Notes under the pieces: model-generated
The model's input: the letters and a program-made list of their open reading frames with translations, nothing else
The model's database searches: none
What the model was told of the DNA's origin: nothing
Translations under genes and position numbers: made by a program
From: JANQPC01 sp039208375
Lineage (GTDB): Bacteria > Pseudomonadota > Alphaproteobacteria > Rhodobacterales > Rhodobacteraceae
Length of the DNA: 64,000 bases
Direction of reading: 5' to 3'
NCBI GenBank assembly: GCA_039208375.1
Contig: JBCCRC010000001.1
Coordinates: 66,993-130,992, forward strand
Shown here: in pieces, positions 33,376 to 42,062 of the stretch
How the letters are laid out: each line of letters opens with the position of its first letter
Numbering within the stretch: the stretch's first letter is position 1

Positions 33376-34103
33376 GCGCCATCGTCTGGGAAAAGCGCGG
33401 CGAGTTCGGCGGTAGCCGCCGCGACGGCGCTGGCCTCCGTACCCCGCACGACGATATTCGCCCCATACGCGCCATTTTGGATGAAAGGGTAGGATCCGAA
33501 AGAAAGCTCAGGGTGCGCGGCGGCCAGCGTGGCCAGCGGCCCCGCGATATCGCCTTCGCCGCGATTGATGCGCAGCGTTTCGCTCAGAAGCGGTGCCCCG
33601 CCGGTTAGCGTGGGCAGCACGCTTGCAACCATGGTTTCGAAAATCGCAGGCACGCCGGCCATGACATGCACATTGCCGAGGGTGAAGCCCGGCGCGGCAG
33701 AGATCGGGTTTTCGATCAGGGCCGCGCCATCCGGGACGCGCGCCATGCGCAGGCGCGCGGCATTCAATTCCGTGCCCTGGCGCTCATAATGCGCTGCGAG
33801 CAGGGCGCGGGCATCATCGCGTACGTCGATTGGTGCGCCGAGGGCACGGGCGACGCAATCGGCGGTGATATCGTCATGGGTGGGCCCTATCCCGCCAGAC
33901 GTGAAGACGTGATCGAAGGCCGCGCTCAGAGCCTGCACCGCGGCTTCGATTGCGGAGGCTTCATCTGCAACCATTCGCACCTCGCGCAGATCAATGCCAT
34001 GCATGGTGAGTTCTCGGGCAAGGTGATGCATGTTGGCGTCGCGCGTGCGGCCCGAAAGAATTTCGTCGCCGATCACCAGCATTGCCGCCGTTGGATTGCC
34101 CAT
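33372..34103 (-). CDS. CinA-like molybdopterin-binding domain protein
   Basis: A 243-residue protein consisting only of the MoCF-biosynthesis-like domain of CinA, without the C-terminal deamidase. The signature TSGGIGPTHDDIT (about 68-80) and the start AAMLVIGDEILSGRT are clear. In full CinA this domain is an ADP-ribose/NAD-related pyrophosphatase. ATG 34103 has AAGGAG upstream. It diverges from sfsA. Confidence 0.9.
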   Translation of the reverse strand: MGNPTAAMLVIGDEILSGRTRDANMHHLARELTMHGIDLREVRMVADEASAIEAAVQALSAAFDHVFTSGGIGPTHDDITADCVARALGAPIDVRDDARALLAAHYERQGTELNAARLRMARVPDGAALIENPISAAPGFTLGNVHVMAGVPAIFETMVASVLPTLTGGAPLLSETLRINRGEGDIAGPLATLAAAHPELSFGSYPFIQNGAYGANIVVRGTEASAVAAATAELAALFPDDGA

Positions 34104-34149
34104 CTCGCGCTCCTTGCTCCGCATTGACGCGCGGTATAGGTCGCCGTCC

Positions 34150-34860
34150 ATGCGCTTTCCAACCCCCCTCGTGCCCGGCCGGCTGATCCGCCGCTACAAT
34201 CGGTTTCTCAGCGACGTTGTGCTTGAGAGCGGCCAAGCCGTGGTGGCCCATTGCCCGAATCCGGGCAGCATGATGGGGCTGAAGGATGAGGGCCTGCGCG
34301 TCTGGCTTGAGCCGAATGATGACCCCAAACGAAAGCTCAAATACGGTTGGCGGCTGGTGGAACTGGGGGCCGGACACTGGTCTGGCATCGATACGGGCGT
34401 GCCCAACCGGGTTGTGCGCGAAGCGCTTGAGGCGCGCGCCGTGCCGGAGCTGGCGGAATACGCAACAGTGCGCCCGGAAGTGAAGTTCGGCGAAAAGAGC
34501 CGCGTGGATTTTCTGTTGCGGCAGGCGGGGTTGCCAGACGCCTATGTTGAAGTGAAGAACGTCCACCTCCGCCGCAACGGCACGCTTGCGGAGTTTCCCG
34601 ATAGCGTCACATCCCGCGGCGCAAAGCACCTGCGAGAACTGTCCAACATGGTGGCGGCGGGCCACCGCGCGGTGATGTTCTACCTGATCCAGCGCACCGA
34701 TTGCACCGCATTTGCGCTGGCCGACGATCTCGATCCCGCATATGCCGCGGCCTATGATGAGGCAGTGGTGGCGGGTGTTGAGATGATCGCCTACGGCACC
34801 CGCATCTCGCCGGAAGGCGTTTGGCTGGGCGGCCCGATAGCGGTGAAAAAACGCCTGTGA
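34150..34860 (+). CDS. sfsA: SfsA family DNA/RNA nuclease
   Basis: A 236-residue SfsA homologue of normal length. Segments include GRLIRRYNRFLSDV, HCPNPGSMMGL and the nuclease-fold core KSRVDFLLR...AYVEVKNVHL with the catalytic Asp, Glu and Lys. SfsA proteins bind or cleave nucleic acid; the older name refers to sugar fermentation stimulation. ATG 34150 was chosen because upstream in-frame starts lie inside the divergent gene. Confidence 0.93.
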   Translation: MRFPTPLVPGRLIRRYNRFLSDVVLESGQAVVAHCPNPGSMMGLKDEGLRVWLEPNDDPKRKLKYGWRLVELGAGHWSGIDTGVPNRVVREALEARAVPELAEYATVRPEVKFGEKSRVDFLLRQAGLPDAYVEVKNVHLRRNGTLAEFPDSVTSRGAKHLRELSNMVAAGHRAVMFYLIQRTDCTAFALADDLDPAYAAAYDEAVVAGVEMIAYGTRISPEGVWLGGPIAVKKRL

Positions 34861-34911
34861 TCGCGCGTGACTGGCAGAATGCCTGCGTGTGACTTATTTA
34901 AGGCGCGTGAG

Positions 34912-35754
34912 ATGATGGAGCTTGTCGTGGACGATCGGCACAACAGCCGTTTAACGAAAGACGGCATACGGATACACGATCCGAGCGAGTTTGCCGGCAT
35001 GCGCAAGGCCGGCGATCTGACTGCGCGTATCCTCGATGCACTGGCGGCGGAGGTGTTTCCGGGTCAGACCACGGCGGCCATCGATGATCTTATCACCCGT
35101 ATGGTCGATGAGGCGGGCGCAACCTCGGCCACCATCGGCTACAAAGGCTACCAGCACGCAAGCTGTATCTCGGTGAACCATGTCGTGTGCCACGGCATCC
35201 CGGGCCCCAAGGTGCTGAAGGATGGCGATATCCTCAACATCGATGTGACCGTGATCGTGGATGGCTGGTACGGGGATTCAAGCCGAATGTACGTGGCCGG
35301 CAAGCTCAGCCGTAAGGCGGAGCGGTTGATCCAGGTCACTCACGATGCGCTCTTCAAGGGGATCGAGGCCGTGCGCCCCGGCAATACGTTCGGCGATATC
35401 GGCGCAGCGATTCAGGCCTACGTGGAAGGTAATCGCATGTCGGTCGTGCGTGATTTCTGCGGGCATGGATTGGGCCGTGTGTTCCACGCACCCCCCAACG
35501 TGTTGCACTACGGGCGCCCCGGCACGGGCGCGATCCTTGAAGAAGGTATGTTCTTTACCATCGAACCGATGGTGAACCTCGGGCGTCCCGAAACCAAAGT
35601 TCTCGCGGATGATTGGACTGCGGTGACGCGTGATAAATCCCTTTCCGCCCAGTTCGAACACTCCGTGGGCGTCACGGCCGACGGCTGCGAAATCTTCACG
35701 CAGTCGCCCGGCGGGCGCTTCCATCCCACCTGGGCCACCGAGGCCCTAGCCTAG
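34912..35754 (+). CDS. map: Methionine aminopeptidase, type I
   Basis: A 280-residue enzyme with the five metal ligands in context: IDVTVIVDGWYGDSSR (two Asp), CGHGLGRVFH (His), FFTIEPM (Glu) and QFEHSVG (Glu). It removes the N-terminal methionine from nascent proteins. ATG 34912 follows an AAGG; the next codon is also ATG. The stop TAG shares a CTAG with the convergent small gene. Confidence 0.95.
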   Translation: MMELVVDDRHNSRLTKDGIRIHDPSEFAGMRKAGDLTARILDALAAEVFPGQTTAAIDDLITRMVDEAGATSATIGYKGYQHASCISVNHVVCHGIPGPKVLKDGDILNIDVTVIVDGWYGDSSRMYVAGKLSRKAERLIQVTHDALFKGIEAVRPGNTFGDIGAAIQAYVEGNRMSVVRDFCGHGLGRVFHAPPNVLHYGRPGTGAILEEGMFFTIEPMVNLGRPETKVLADDWTAVTRDKSLSAQFEHSVGVTADGCEIFTQSPGGRFHPTWATEALA

Positions 35755-35990
35755 CGCAGGAAGCTTGGCAGTTGCGGGGCGGGATCGTCTTCCCCCCGCG
35801 CGCGCCGCCATTCGATCAGGATCTCCGGCACCCCACCGCGCGCCGCACCGATATCGCCCATCAGCGCCCAGCTTGTGCGCGGCGGCTTGCGCTCTGCCTC
35901 GCGCCCGGTGAGGGCTATTGGATCTGCGGTTTGGGCCACCATGGGCAAACCGTAACGCGCTCGGGCGCGGCCTGCCAGCGTTTCAGGCAT
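35751..35990 (-). CDS. Small hypothetical protein downstream of rsmD
   Basis: A 79-residue basic protein without recognised domain. Its ATG overlaps the rsmD end by eight bases and its stop shares a CTAG with map, the same tight packing seen at other genuine gene ends here. The C-terminal half (WALMGDIGAARGGVPEILIE) looks structured. Expression is unproven. Confidence 0.5.
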   Translation of the reverse strand: MPETLAGRARARYGLPMVAQTADPIALTGREAERKPPRTSWALMGDIGAARGGVPEILIEWRRARGEDDPAPQLPSFLR

Positions 35991-36543
35991 GGCGCAGGAA
36001 GGTAAGCCAGGATTGGCCGGAATTGCGTGTGCTGAGAGCGGAAAAGTGCGGGGGCGCCGCCTGTGTGCCCGATTCCTCCCAAATCACCAGCGCGCCCGGG
36101 GCCAGCCAACCGCCGTCGCGCGCCACCGTCAGCGCCCGGGTGCCGAGGTTCAGCCCATAGGGCGGATCAAGGAACACAAGATCGAACTTGTCCAGCGTCC
36201 AGGGCGCCAGCTTCGTGGCGTCGTGGCGCACGATCCGGGCCCGGGGGCCTGCGTCAAGCATGGCGATGTTTTGTGCAATCAGCTCCTGCGCCCCACGGGC
36301 GTTTTCGACGAAGTAAGCCTCCGCAGCGCCACGCGACAGCGCTTCAAGCCCAAGCGCCCCTGTGCCCGCAAAGAGATCCAGCACCCGAGCGCCCTCTATG
36401 GGGTGCTGCACCGCGCCATGGGTGAGAATATTGAAAAGGCTTTCACGCAGCTTGTCGGAGGTGGGCCTGAGTTGGGTGACTGTATCGCCTTTCGCGATTG
36501 CGGCTAGTTTCCGGCCGCGCCATGTACCGCCGATGATCCTCAT
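35983..36543 (-). CDS. rsmD: 16S rRNA (guanine-966-N2)-methyltransferase
   Basis: A 186-residue Rossmann methyltransferase with the RsmD start MRIIGGTWRGRKL, the SAM site VLDLFAGTGALGLEALSRG (about 52-70) and the catalytic FLDPPYG motif (about 125). It methylates G966 of 16S rRNA. ATG 36543 overlaps the FAD reductase stop (ATGA). Longer starts run through that gene. Confidence 0.94.
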   Translation of the reverse strand: MRIIGGTWRGRKLAAIAKGDTVTQLRPTSDKLRESLFNILTHGAVQHPIEGARVLDLFAGTGALGLEALSRGAAEAYFVENARGAQELIAQNIAMLDAGPRARIVRHDATKLAPWTLDKFDLVFLDPPYGLNLGTRALTVARDGGWLAPGALVIWEESGTQAAPPHFSALSTRNSGQSWLTFLRHA

Positions 36544-37751
36544 GCGGCGGCCAAGGCTTTGAGATCCTGCGTTGGATCGGCAACCGCGCCGGGCGCCGGG
36601 GACTTTCCGGCCTCTAGCAGACGCTTGCCAATCATATAGGCGCGTGGGTCGTTCATCGCGTCCACCGCCAAAAGCTCTGCGCCGCGGTAGTACCAATGGC
36701 TGACGCTCCCGGGCCGTCCGCCATCGCGCGCCACCACCTCGGTATAGCCCGTGTTGAGCCCCACGATCTGCAGCTTGATGTCAAACTGGTCTGACCAGAA
36801 CCAGGGCACCGGATCGTAAACGGTCTCGGCCCCAAGAATGTTTGCTGCGATACATTCCGCCTGATCAATCGCGTTTTGCACGCTTTCGAGGCGGATGCGC
36901 TGCCCCCGCCATGGGAAGGAGGCACAATCGCCCGCGGCCCAGATCGCAGGGTTTGAGGTGCGCCCCATCTCATCAACTGCGATGCCGTTGTCGAGCGTCA
37001 GCCCGGCTGCCTCGGCGAGCGCCGTTGCCGGGCGGATGCCAATGCCGACGATCACGAGATCCGCCTCAAGCATCGTTCCGTCAGCCAGTTCGGCCCCGGT
37101 GACATGGCTCTCGCCCAAGAGGCGGCGCACCGCGCAGCCTTCGCGCAAGTCAACGCCATGCGCGCGATGCGCTTGCCGGAAATAGTCGGCAGTCACGGGG
37201 GCGGCGACACGCTGCAGAATGCGCTCGGCCTGTTCCACGAGGGTCACCTCGAGGCCCTTCTGGGCGGCCACGGCGGCCGCTTCGAGCCCGATATACCCAC
37301 CGCCCACAATCAAAACGCGCGCGCCATCGGCCATCGCGGGCGCCATTGCATCGATGTCCGCCAGCGTGCGCACCACATGAACGCCGCTGAGCCCACCGCC
37401 AATCGCGTCGGGCAAGCGCACAGGGATAGAGCCCGTGGTGAGGCACAAGTGATCGTAAGAAAGGGCCTGCCCCCCCACTTCAACGGTTTTCGCCGCCGGA
37501 TCGATCGCGCTCGCGTACAGGCCGGTACGCAAGGTGATGTCGTGCTCTGCATAGAAGCTTTCAGGGCGCAGGAAGAGCCTCTCCTTCCCCATCTCACCCA
37601 AGAGGTACTTTTTTGAAAGTGGAGGGCGCTGGTAAGGCGGCGCAGATTCCTCTCCGATCAGGGTGATCGGGCCTGCGTAGTCAAGTGCCCGCAGTTTGGC
37701 TGTTAGCGCAGCACCGGCTTGCCCGCCCCCAATCACAACGATCCCAGCCAT
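36540..37751 (-). CDS. FAD-dependent ferredoxin/rubredoxin-type reductase
   Basis: A 403-residue NAD(P)H:ferredoxin-reductase-like flavoprotein. It has the FAD Rossmann motif GGGQAG at the N-terminus, the NAD motif VLIVGGGYIGLEAAA (about 145-160), AAGDCAS near 275 and a reductase C-terminal domain. Such enzymes pass electrons to ferredoxins or rubredoxins for P450s, dioxygenases or hydroxylases. No partner is in the window. The gene is co-transcribed with rsmD by overlap. Confidence 0.88.
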   Translation of the reverse strand: MAGIVVIGGGQAGAALTAKLRALDYAGPITLIGEESAPPYQRPPLSKKYLLGEMGKERLFLRPESFYAEHDITLRTGLYASAIDPAAKTVEVGGQALSYDHLCLTTGSIPVRLPDAIGGGLSGVHVVRTLADIDAMAPAMADGARVLIVGGGYIGLEAAAVAAQKGLEVTLVEQAERILQRVAAPVTADYFRQAHRAHGVDLREGCAVRRLLGESHVTGAELADGTMLEADLVIVGIGIRPATALAEAAGLTLDNGIAVDEMGRTSNPAIWAAGDCASFPWRGQRIRLESVQNAIDQAECIAANILGAETVYDPVPWFWSDQFDIKLQIVGLNTGYTEVVARDGGRPGSVSHWYYRGAELLAVDAMNDPRAYMIGKRLLEAGKSPAPGAVADPTQDLKALAAA

Positions 37752-37835
37752 TCCGTCCCTTTCCGCTGGCCCCCGGTTTTGGGTGACCCTATATGCAGGC
37801 CCGAACCGATGGCAATCTTGCAGAAGGAGCTGGGC

Positions 37836-38324
37836 ATGGGTGTGAATGAAGGAGATAAGCTGCCGACCGCCGATATGGTGCGGCTCGGCGATGCGGGGCC
37901 GGAAACGGTTGCGTTGGGCGATCTGCTTGCGGGGCGCAAAGTCGTGATCTTCGCTGTGCCGGGCGCTTTTACACCCACCTGCCATTCAGCCCACGTTCCA
38001 AGCTTCATGCGCACCAAAGACGATTTCGCAGCCAAAGGCGTGGACGAGATCATTTGCATCGCCGTGAATGACCCGTTCGTCATGAAGGCCTGGGGGGAAG
38101 CGACCGGTGCGGCTGCCGCAGGGATCACCATGCTTTCCGATCCCGCATCGAGCTTCACGACTGCCATAGGGATGAATTTCGATGCTCCACCGGCAGGCCT
38201 GCATGCCCGCTCATCGCGCTATGCGATGGTGGTTGAAGATGGCGTGGTCACAACGCTCCACCGAGAAGAGAACCCCGGCACCTGCGAGGTGAGCGGTGGC
38301 GAGGCTCTGTTGGCCACGCTTTAG
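37836..38324 (+). CDS. Peroxiredoxin (Prx5-like)
   Basis: A 162-residue peroxiredoxin with the peroxidatic Cys49 in VPGAFTPTCH, and FAVPG and IAVNDPFVMKAW typical of the Prx5/AhpC-TSA redoxin group. It reduces hydrogen peroxide and alkyl hydroperoxides in the cytoplasm. ATG 37836 has AAGGAG at good spacing; earlier ATGs do not. It diverges from the FAD reductase. Confidence 0.92.
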   Translation: MGVNEGDKLPTADMVRLGDAGPETVALGDLLAGRKVVIFAVPGAFTPTCHSAHVPSFMRTKDDFAAKGVDEIICIAVNDPFVMKAWGEATGAAAAGITMLSDPASSFTTAIGMNFDAPPAGLHARSSRYAMVVEDGVVTTLHREENPGTCEVSGGEALLATL

Positions 38325-38331
38325 GCCCATA

Positions 38332-38355
38332 AAGCGGCCCCGCCCAGGGCCGCTT
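38332..38355. terminator. Bidirectional hairpin terminator
   Basis: AAGCGGCCC (38332-38340) and GGGCCGCTT (38347-38355) form a perfect 9-bp stem with a 6-base loop between the convergent peroxiredoxin and pterin dehydratase genes. T-runs are short. Confidence 0.6.
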
Positions 38356-38377
38356 GCCTTACTGCACTACGTCAAGT

Positions 38378-38671
38378 CTAGACCGCCGCGTCCATTGCCG
38401 TGGCAAGCTTAACGTCGAGCGCCGTCAGCCCGTCGGCATCATGGGTCGTCAGCAAAACCTCCACCGTCCGGTAGACGTTCGACCATTCGGGGTGGTGATC
38501 CATCTTCTCCGCCGTGATGGCGATTTGCGCCATCCATCCGAACGCTTCCGTGAAATCCTTGAACTGAAAGGTTTTCGTGATCGCATCGCGGTTTGCGTCA
38601 TGCGCCCATCCCGCCGCCAGAAGCGGCTCAAGCGCCGCTTCGCGGTCGTCTTCATTTAGTTTCTCAGCCAT
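38378..38671 (-). CDS. phhB: Pterin-4a-carbinolamine dehydratase
   Basis: A 97-residue protein with the family signature EKMDHHPEWSNVYRTVE (about 54-70) containing the catalytic HH pair, then H...D. It dehydrates 4a-hydroxytetrahydrobiopterin to recycle pterin cofactors. It follows the DUF482 gene with a one-base overlap (TGATG). Confidence 0.93.
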   Translation of the reverse strand: MAEKLNEDDREAALEPLLAAGWAHDANRDAITKTFQFKDFTEAFGWMAQIAITAEKMDHHPEWSNVYRTVEVLLTTHDADGLTALDVKLATAMDAAV

Positions 38672-39852
38672 CAGTCCTCCGCCATAACCTTCTTGAACGG
38701 TCCATAGGATGTAAGCACCTCGATCTCTTCGGTCACGGCATCCCGCTCGGCGATGAGGTACTGTTCGATTGCCTCGGCAAAGCCTTGATCGGCCACCCAG
38801 TGCAGCGAATGAGTGGTCACCGGCAGATAGCCCCGCGCTAGCTTGTGCGCCCCCTGCGCGCCCGCCTCAACACACGCCAGGCGCTCAGCGATCGCGAAAT
38901 CGATCGCCTGATAGTAACACGCCTCGAAATGCAGGCAGGGGTGATCCTCGATCGCGCCCCAGTAGCGGCCAAAAAGCGTCTCCCGCCCGATGAAGTTCAG
39001 CGCCCCGGCAATCGGGCGCCCGCCGCGGTAGGCGAGGATCAAAAGCATATCGTCGCGCAAGCTTTCCTGCGCACAATCGAAGAAGGCGCGCGTCAGGTAG
39101 GGCGTGCCCCATTTGCGCGCGCCTGTATCCTGGTAAAAGTGCCAGAAGGCCTCCCAATGCGCGGGCTCGATCGCATCGCCCGTCAACTGCACGATCTCAC
39201 CGCCAAAGCCCTGGGCCGTGGCTCGCTCTTTGCGGATGTTTTTCCGCTTGCGGGAGGAAAGTGAGGCCAAGAAGCCCTCGAAATCGCTGTAGTCTCGGTT
39301 CTCCCAGTGAAATTGCTGCGTGGTGCGGTGCATCAGCCCCATCTCGCGCCCCGCCGCCGCTTCGCTTTCTGTACAGAAGGTGATGTGAAGCGAGGAAAGC
39401 CGGTTTTCCGCCGCTACGTGCACGGCACCTTGCACCAGTGCGGCCTGCGCCGTTGTCTCATGCCCGGGCTTTGTCAGCAGCCTGCGGCCCGTGGCGGGCG
39501 TGAACGGCACCGCAATCTGTAGCTTGGGGTAGTAGCGCCCGCCCGCCCGCTCGTAGGCATGGGCCCAGTTGTGATCAAAGATGTATTCACCTTGGCTGTG
39601 GCCCTTCGCATAAAGTGGGGTGACGCCGATCACCTCGCCGCCCTGACGGGCGATCAGATAACGCGGCTGCCAACCTGTACCCGTGCCGACAGAGCGGCTG
39701 TCTTCCAGCGCCTTGAGAAAGCGGTACGTAGTGAACGGGTCATTCGGGCGCCCGCCATCCGCAGCCTCCGGACAAGCGCAGGCGTCCCACACGGCTGGGT
39801 CGATCTCGGCCAGGTTGCCGAGTGTTTCGATTTCGATCTGGGAGTGCGTCAT
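38671..39852 (-). CDS. DUF482 / predicted N-acyltransferase (FemAB-like)
   Basis: About 393 residues of the COG3146/DUF482 family, a GNAT/FemAB-related fold. Conserved segments include SYFD-like HNWAHAYERAGGRYYPKLQ, SLSSRKRKNIRKERA and FEACYYQAIDFAI...GAQGAHKLARGY. Substrate is unknown; relatives are called peptidoglycan biosynthesis-related on weak grounds. ATG 39852 is the most likely start, though no ribosome site is obvious. It lies in the ridA-GDPD operon. Confidence 0.87.
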   Translation of the reverse strand: MTHSQIEIETLGNLAEIDPAVWDACACPEAADGGRPNDPFTTYRFLKALEDSRSVGTGTGWQPRYLIARQGGEVIGVTPLYAKGHSQGEYIFDHNWAHAYERAGGRYYPKLQIAVPFTPATGRRLLTKPGHETTAQAALVQGAVHVAAENRLSSLHITFCTESEAAAGREMGLMHRTTQQFHWENRDYSDFEGFLASLSSRKRKNIRKERATAQGFGGEIVQLTGDAIEPAHWEAFWHFYQDTGARKWGTPYLTRAFFDCAQESLRDDMLLILAYRGGRPIAGALNFIGRETLFGRYWGAIEDHPCLHFEACYYQAIDFAIAERLACVEAGAQGAHKLARGYLPVTTHSLHWVADQGFAEAIEQYLIAERDAVTEEIEVLTSYGPFKKVMAED

Positions 39853-39901
39853 CACCGCGTCGCTGGTTGATGCGGGATAGGTGGGGTGGGGCGCGGCGCC
39901 G

Positions 39902-40663
39902 TCAAGCGGGGGTGTAGCCTTCGAAGGTAATCTGGTCGGCCACGGTGCGAGCAGCACGCTCATCCTCTGCGCTGCGAACCGTCCAGCACAGGATCGGCAC
40001 GCCCTGCGCTTTCAGCGCGGCCACCGCCGGATTCGAAAGTGCGCGCCAGTCATGGCTGATGAAGCGCGCCCCTGCGCTCTCGAAATCAGACAACTCCGCA
40101 AGCGCTGCGCGGCGCGTGGGCGAAACGTCGGGCCAGAAGCTTTCGGAAAACGCACCCGAGGTCAGGCCACGGGGCGTATCGGGGGCGAGGCGCGCCATCT
40201 CGGCCACGGAATGCGGGTTGAAGGACATGACCGCCGCCGGCCCCTCATAGCCCTCAAGTGCCCGTGCAGTGGCGGCTTCAAGCGGGCCAACGGCGGGGCC
40301 AAGCCTGCGATCCTGATCCTTGATCTCGATAAGAATTGGCACGCGTCCGGCGATCTCGGCCAGGCAATCCGAAAGTGTCGGGATCAGGTCTGACCCGTCT
40401 AAAAGCGCCATCCCGCGCAACTCAGCCGTCTCCACGTCCCGCACGGCACGGGGGTCGCCGGCGAGGCGCGCCAATGTGGCGTCATGAAACACAATTGCAT
40501 CGCCGCTGGCCGAAAGCTGAAGATCAACCTCTATGCCATAGCCTTCGCGCACCGCGGCGCGGATCGCAGAAAGTGAGTTTTCGGGGCAGTTCCCGGTGCC
40601 ATCGTGACGCGCGCGATGGGCAAGGGGCGCGGCAAGGAATGCCGCCGGAAGCGGCGGGGTCAT
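39902..40663 (-). CDS. Glycerophosphodiester phosphodiesterase
   Basis: A 253-residue TIM-barrel GDPD-family enzyme. It has AHRARHDGTGNCPENSLSAI (catalytic His and the PEN metal site), EVDLQLSASGDAIVFHD and IEIKDQD. It hydrolyses glycerophosphodiesters to glycerol-3-phosphate and an alcohol. No signal peptide is seen, so it is probably cytoplasmic. It overlaps ridA by four bases. Confidence 0.92.
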   Translation of the reverse strand: MTPPLPAAFLAAPLAHRARHDGTGNCPENSLSAIRAAVREGYGIEVDLQLSASGDAIVFHDATLARLAGDPRAVRDVETAELRGMALLDGSDLIPTLSDCLAEIAGRVPILIEIKDQDRRLGPAVGPLEAATARALEGYEGPAAVMSFNPHSVAEMARLAPDTPRGLTSGAFSESFWPDVSPTRRAALAELSDFESAGARFISHDWRALSNPAVAALKAQGVPILCWTVRSAEDERAARTVADQITFEGYTPA

Positions 40664-41118
40664 GCGAGCTCGAATATTCCTTCAACCTCGACCGCTACGC
40701 CGAAGGGCAGGGAGGCCGCGCTCACCGCAGAGCGAGCGTGACGCCCAGCCTCGCCCATCGCAGCCACGAAGAAATCCGAGGCGCCGTTGACGACTTTTGG
40801 CTGATCGGTGAAATCGGGTGTCGAGTTTACAAAGCCGACGATCTTCACAAGCCGCTTGATGCGGTTCAAATCGCCCCCCGCGGCTGCCCTCGCCTGCGAA
40901 AGAAGCGATATCGCGCAGATTTTGGCGGCCTCTGCGCCTTCTTCAGTCTTCATCGTGTCCCCAAGTTTTCCGGTGATGGGGCCGTCGGGGCCAATCGGGA
41001 TTTGGCCCGACACATGCAGCAGCGATCCCACCTGCACGTAGGGCACGTAATTTGCGAGCGGCGCGCCCGCATCGGGCAGTGAAACACCCAGCGCGGCGAG
41101 GTTGGCTTCAATGGTCAT
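40660..41118 (-). CDS. ridA: RidA family protein (enamine/imine deaminase)
   Basis: A 152-residue YjgF/RidA-like protein with VSGQIPIGPDG near residue 37 and the C-terminal HARSAVSAASLPFGVAVEVEGIFE containing the conserved Arg. It detoxifies reactive enamines such as 2-aminoacrylate. ATG 41118 follows GGAG. First gene of a four-gene minus-strand operon. The 203 bp upstream of it, to mlaA, hold no recognised feature. Confidence 0.92.
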   Translation of the reverse strand: MTIEANLAALGVSLPDAGAPLANYVPYVQVGSLLHVSGQIPIGPDGPITGKLGDTMKTEEGAEAAKICAISLLSQARAAAGGDLNRIKRLVKIVGFVNSTPDFTDQPKVVNGASDFFVAAMGEAGRHARSAVSAASLPFGVAVEVEGIFELA

Positions 41119-41321
41119 GTTCCGCTCCAATGTTTCGTTAAAGCCACGCTAAACGGTGCATGTGTGTGCTGAAAGAGCGATTTGTTGCCGATTGCCTCAG
41201 GAATGCACGGCATTTGTTCCGCTTCGGCCACATTGAGAACCGTTACCTTGCTCGATGATAGGATTTCACGCCCTCTTCGCTATGTGTTACGCAACCTAGG
41301 TATGCCGTCGATTTGATCCCC

Positions 41322-42062
41322 ATGAAGCCCAGATTCTCATTTTCGGTTTTTCCAGCCGTGGCCTTGTTGCTTTCGGCCTGCGCAACACCAGACACGCCCA
41401 CCGAGGTGTTCGATCCCTATGAGCAAACCAACCGGCAAGTGCACGAATTCAATGTCGGGCTGGACCGTGCCTTGGTGCGCCCGACGTCGAACGCCTATGG
41501 CACGGTAATCCCGCAGCCCGTGCGGCGCAGCGTGTCGAACTTCGCAAACAATCTCGATACGCCGCGCTTCGTGGTGAACGACGTCTTGCAGGGCAACATC
41601 CTCGATGCCGGGCACAACACGATGCGGTTTCTGGTAAACTCCACGCTCGGGCTCGCCGGGCTCTTTGATCCGGCCACTTCTTTCGGGCTGGAAACCCGGC
41701 GCACTGGTTTCGGGGAAACGCTCTTTGTTTGGGGCAACGAAGAGGGCGCTTATGTGGAGCTTCCCGTTTTTGGCCCTTCAAACCAACGTGATGCCGTGGG
41801 CACGGTTGTCGATCTTGTATCGAACCCAATCAGCCCGATCTTTGGAAGTGGCGAAAGGTGGATCCCGCCAACCGCCAACGTGGCTGACCGGCTTGGCGCG
41901 CGCTATGAGTTTTCGGACACGGTGGATGGGCTGCTCTATGAAAGTGCTGACAGTTACACGGCCGCGCGCAGCCTTTATCTTCAGAACCGGCGGTTTGAAC
42001 TGACCGGCGGCGTAGACGATGAGTTTGCATTCGATCCATTCGAGGGTTTCGACGATGAGTAA
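41322..42062 (+). CDS. mlaA: MlaA (VacJ) outer-membrane lipoprotein
   Basis: A 246-residue lipoprotein with signal peptide and lipobox LLSAC, then the family core FDPYEQTNRQVHEFN and RFLVNSTLGLAGLFDPA. MlaA removes misplaced phospholipid from the outer leaflet of the outer membrane and hands it to MlaC, encoded next. ATG 41322 was chosen; a TTG nine bases earlier would add three residues. It overlaps mlaC by eight bases. Confidence 0.94.
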   Translation: MKPRFSFSVFPAVALLLSACATPDTPTEVFDPYEQTNRQVHEFNVGLDRALVRPTSNAYGTVIPQPVRRSVSNFANNLDTPRFVVNDVLQGNILDAGHNTMRFLVNSTLGLAGLFDPATSFGLETRRTGFGETLFVWGNEEGAYVELPVFGPSNQRDAVGTVVDLVSNPISPIFGSGERWIPPTANVADRLGARYEFSDTVDGLLYESADSYTAARSLYLQNRRFELTGGVDDEFAFDPFEGFDDE

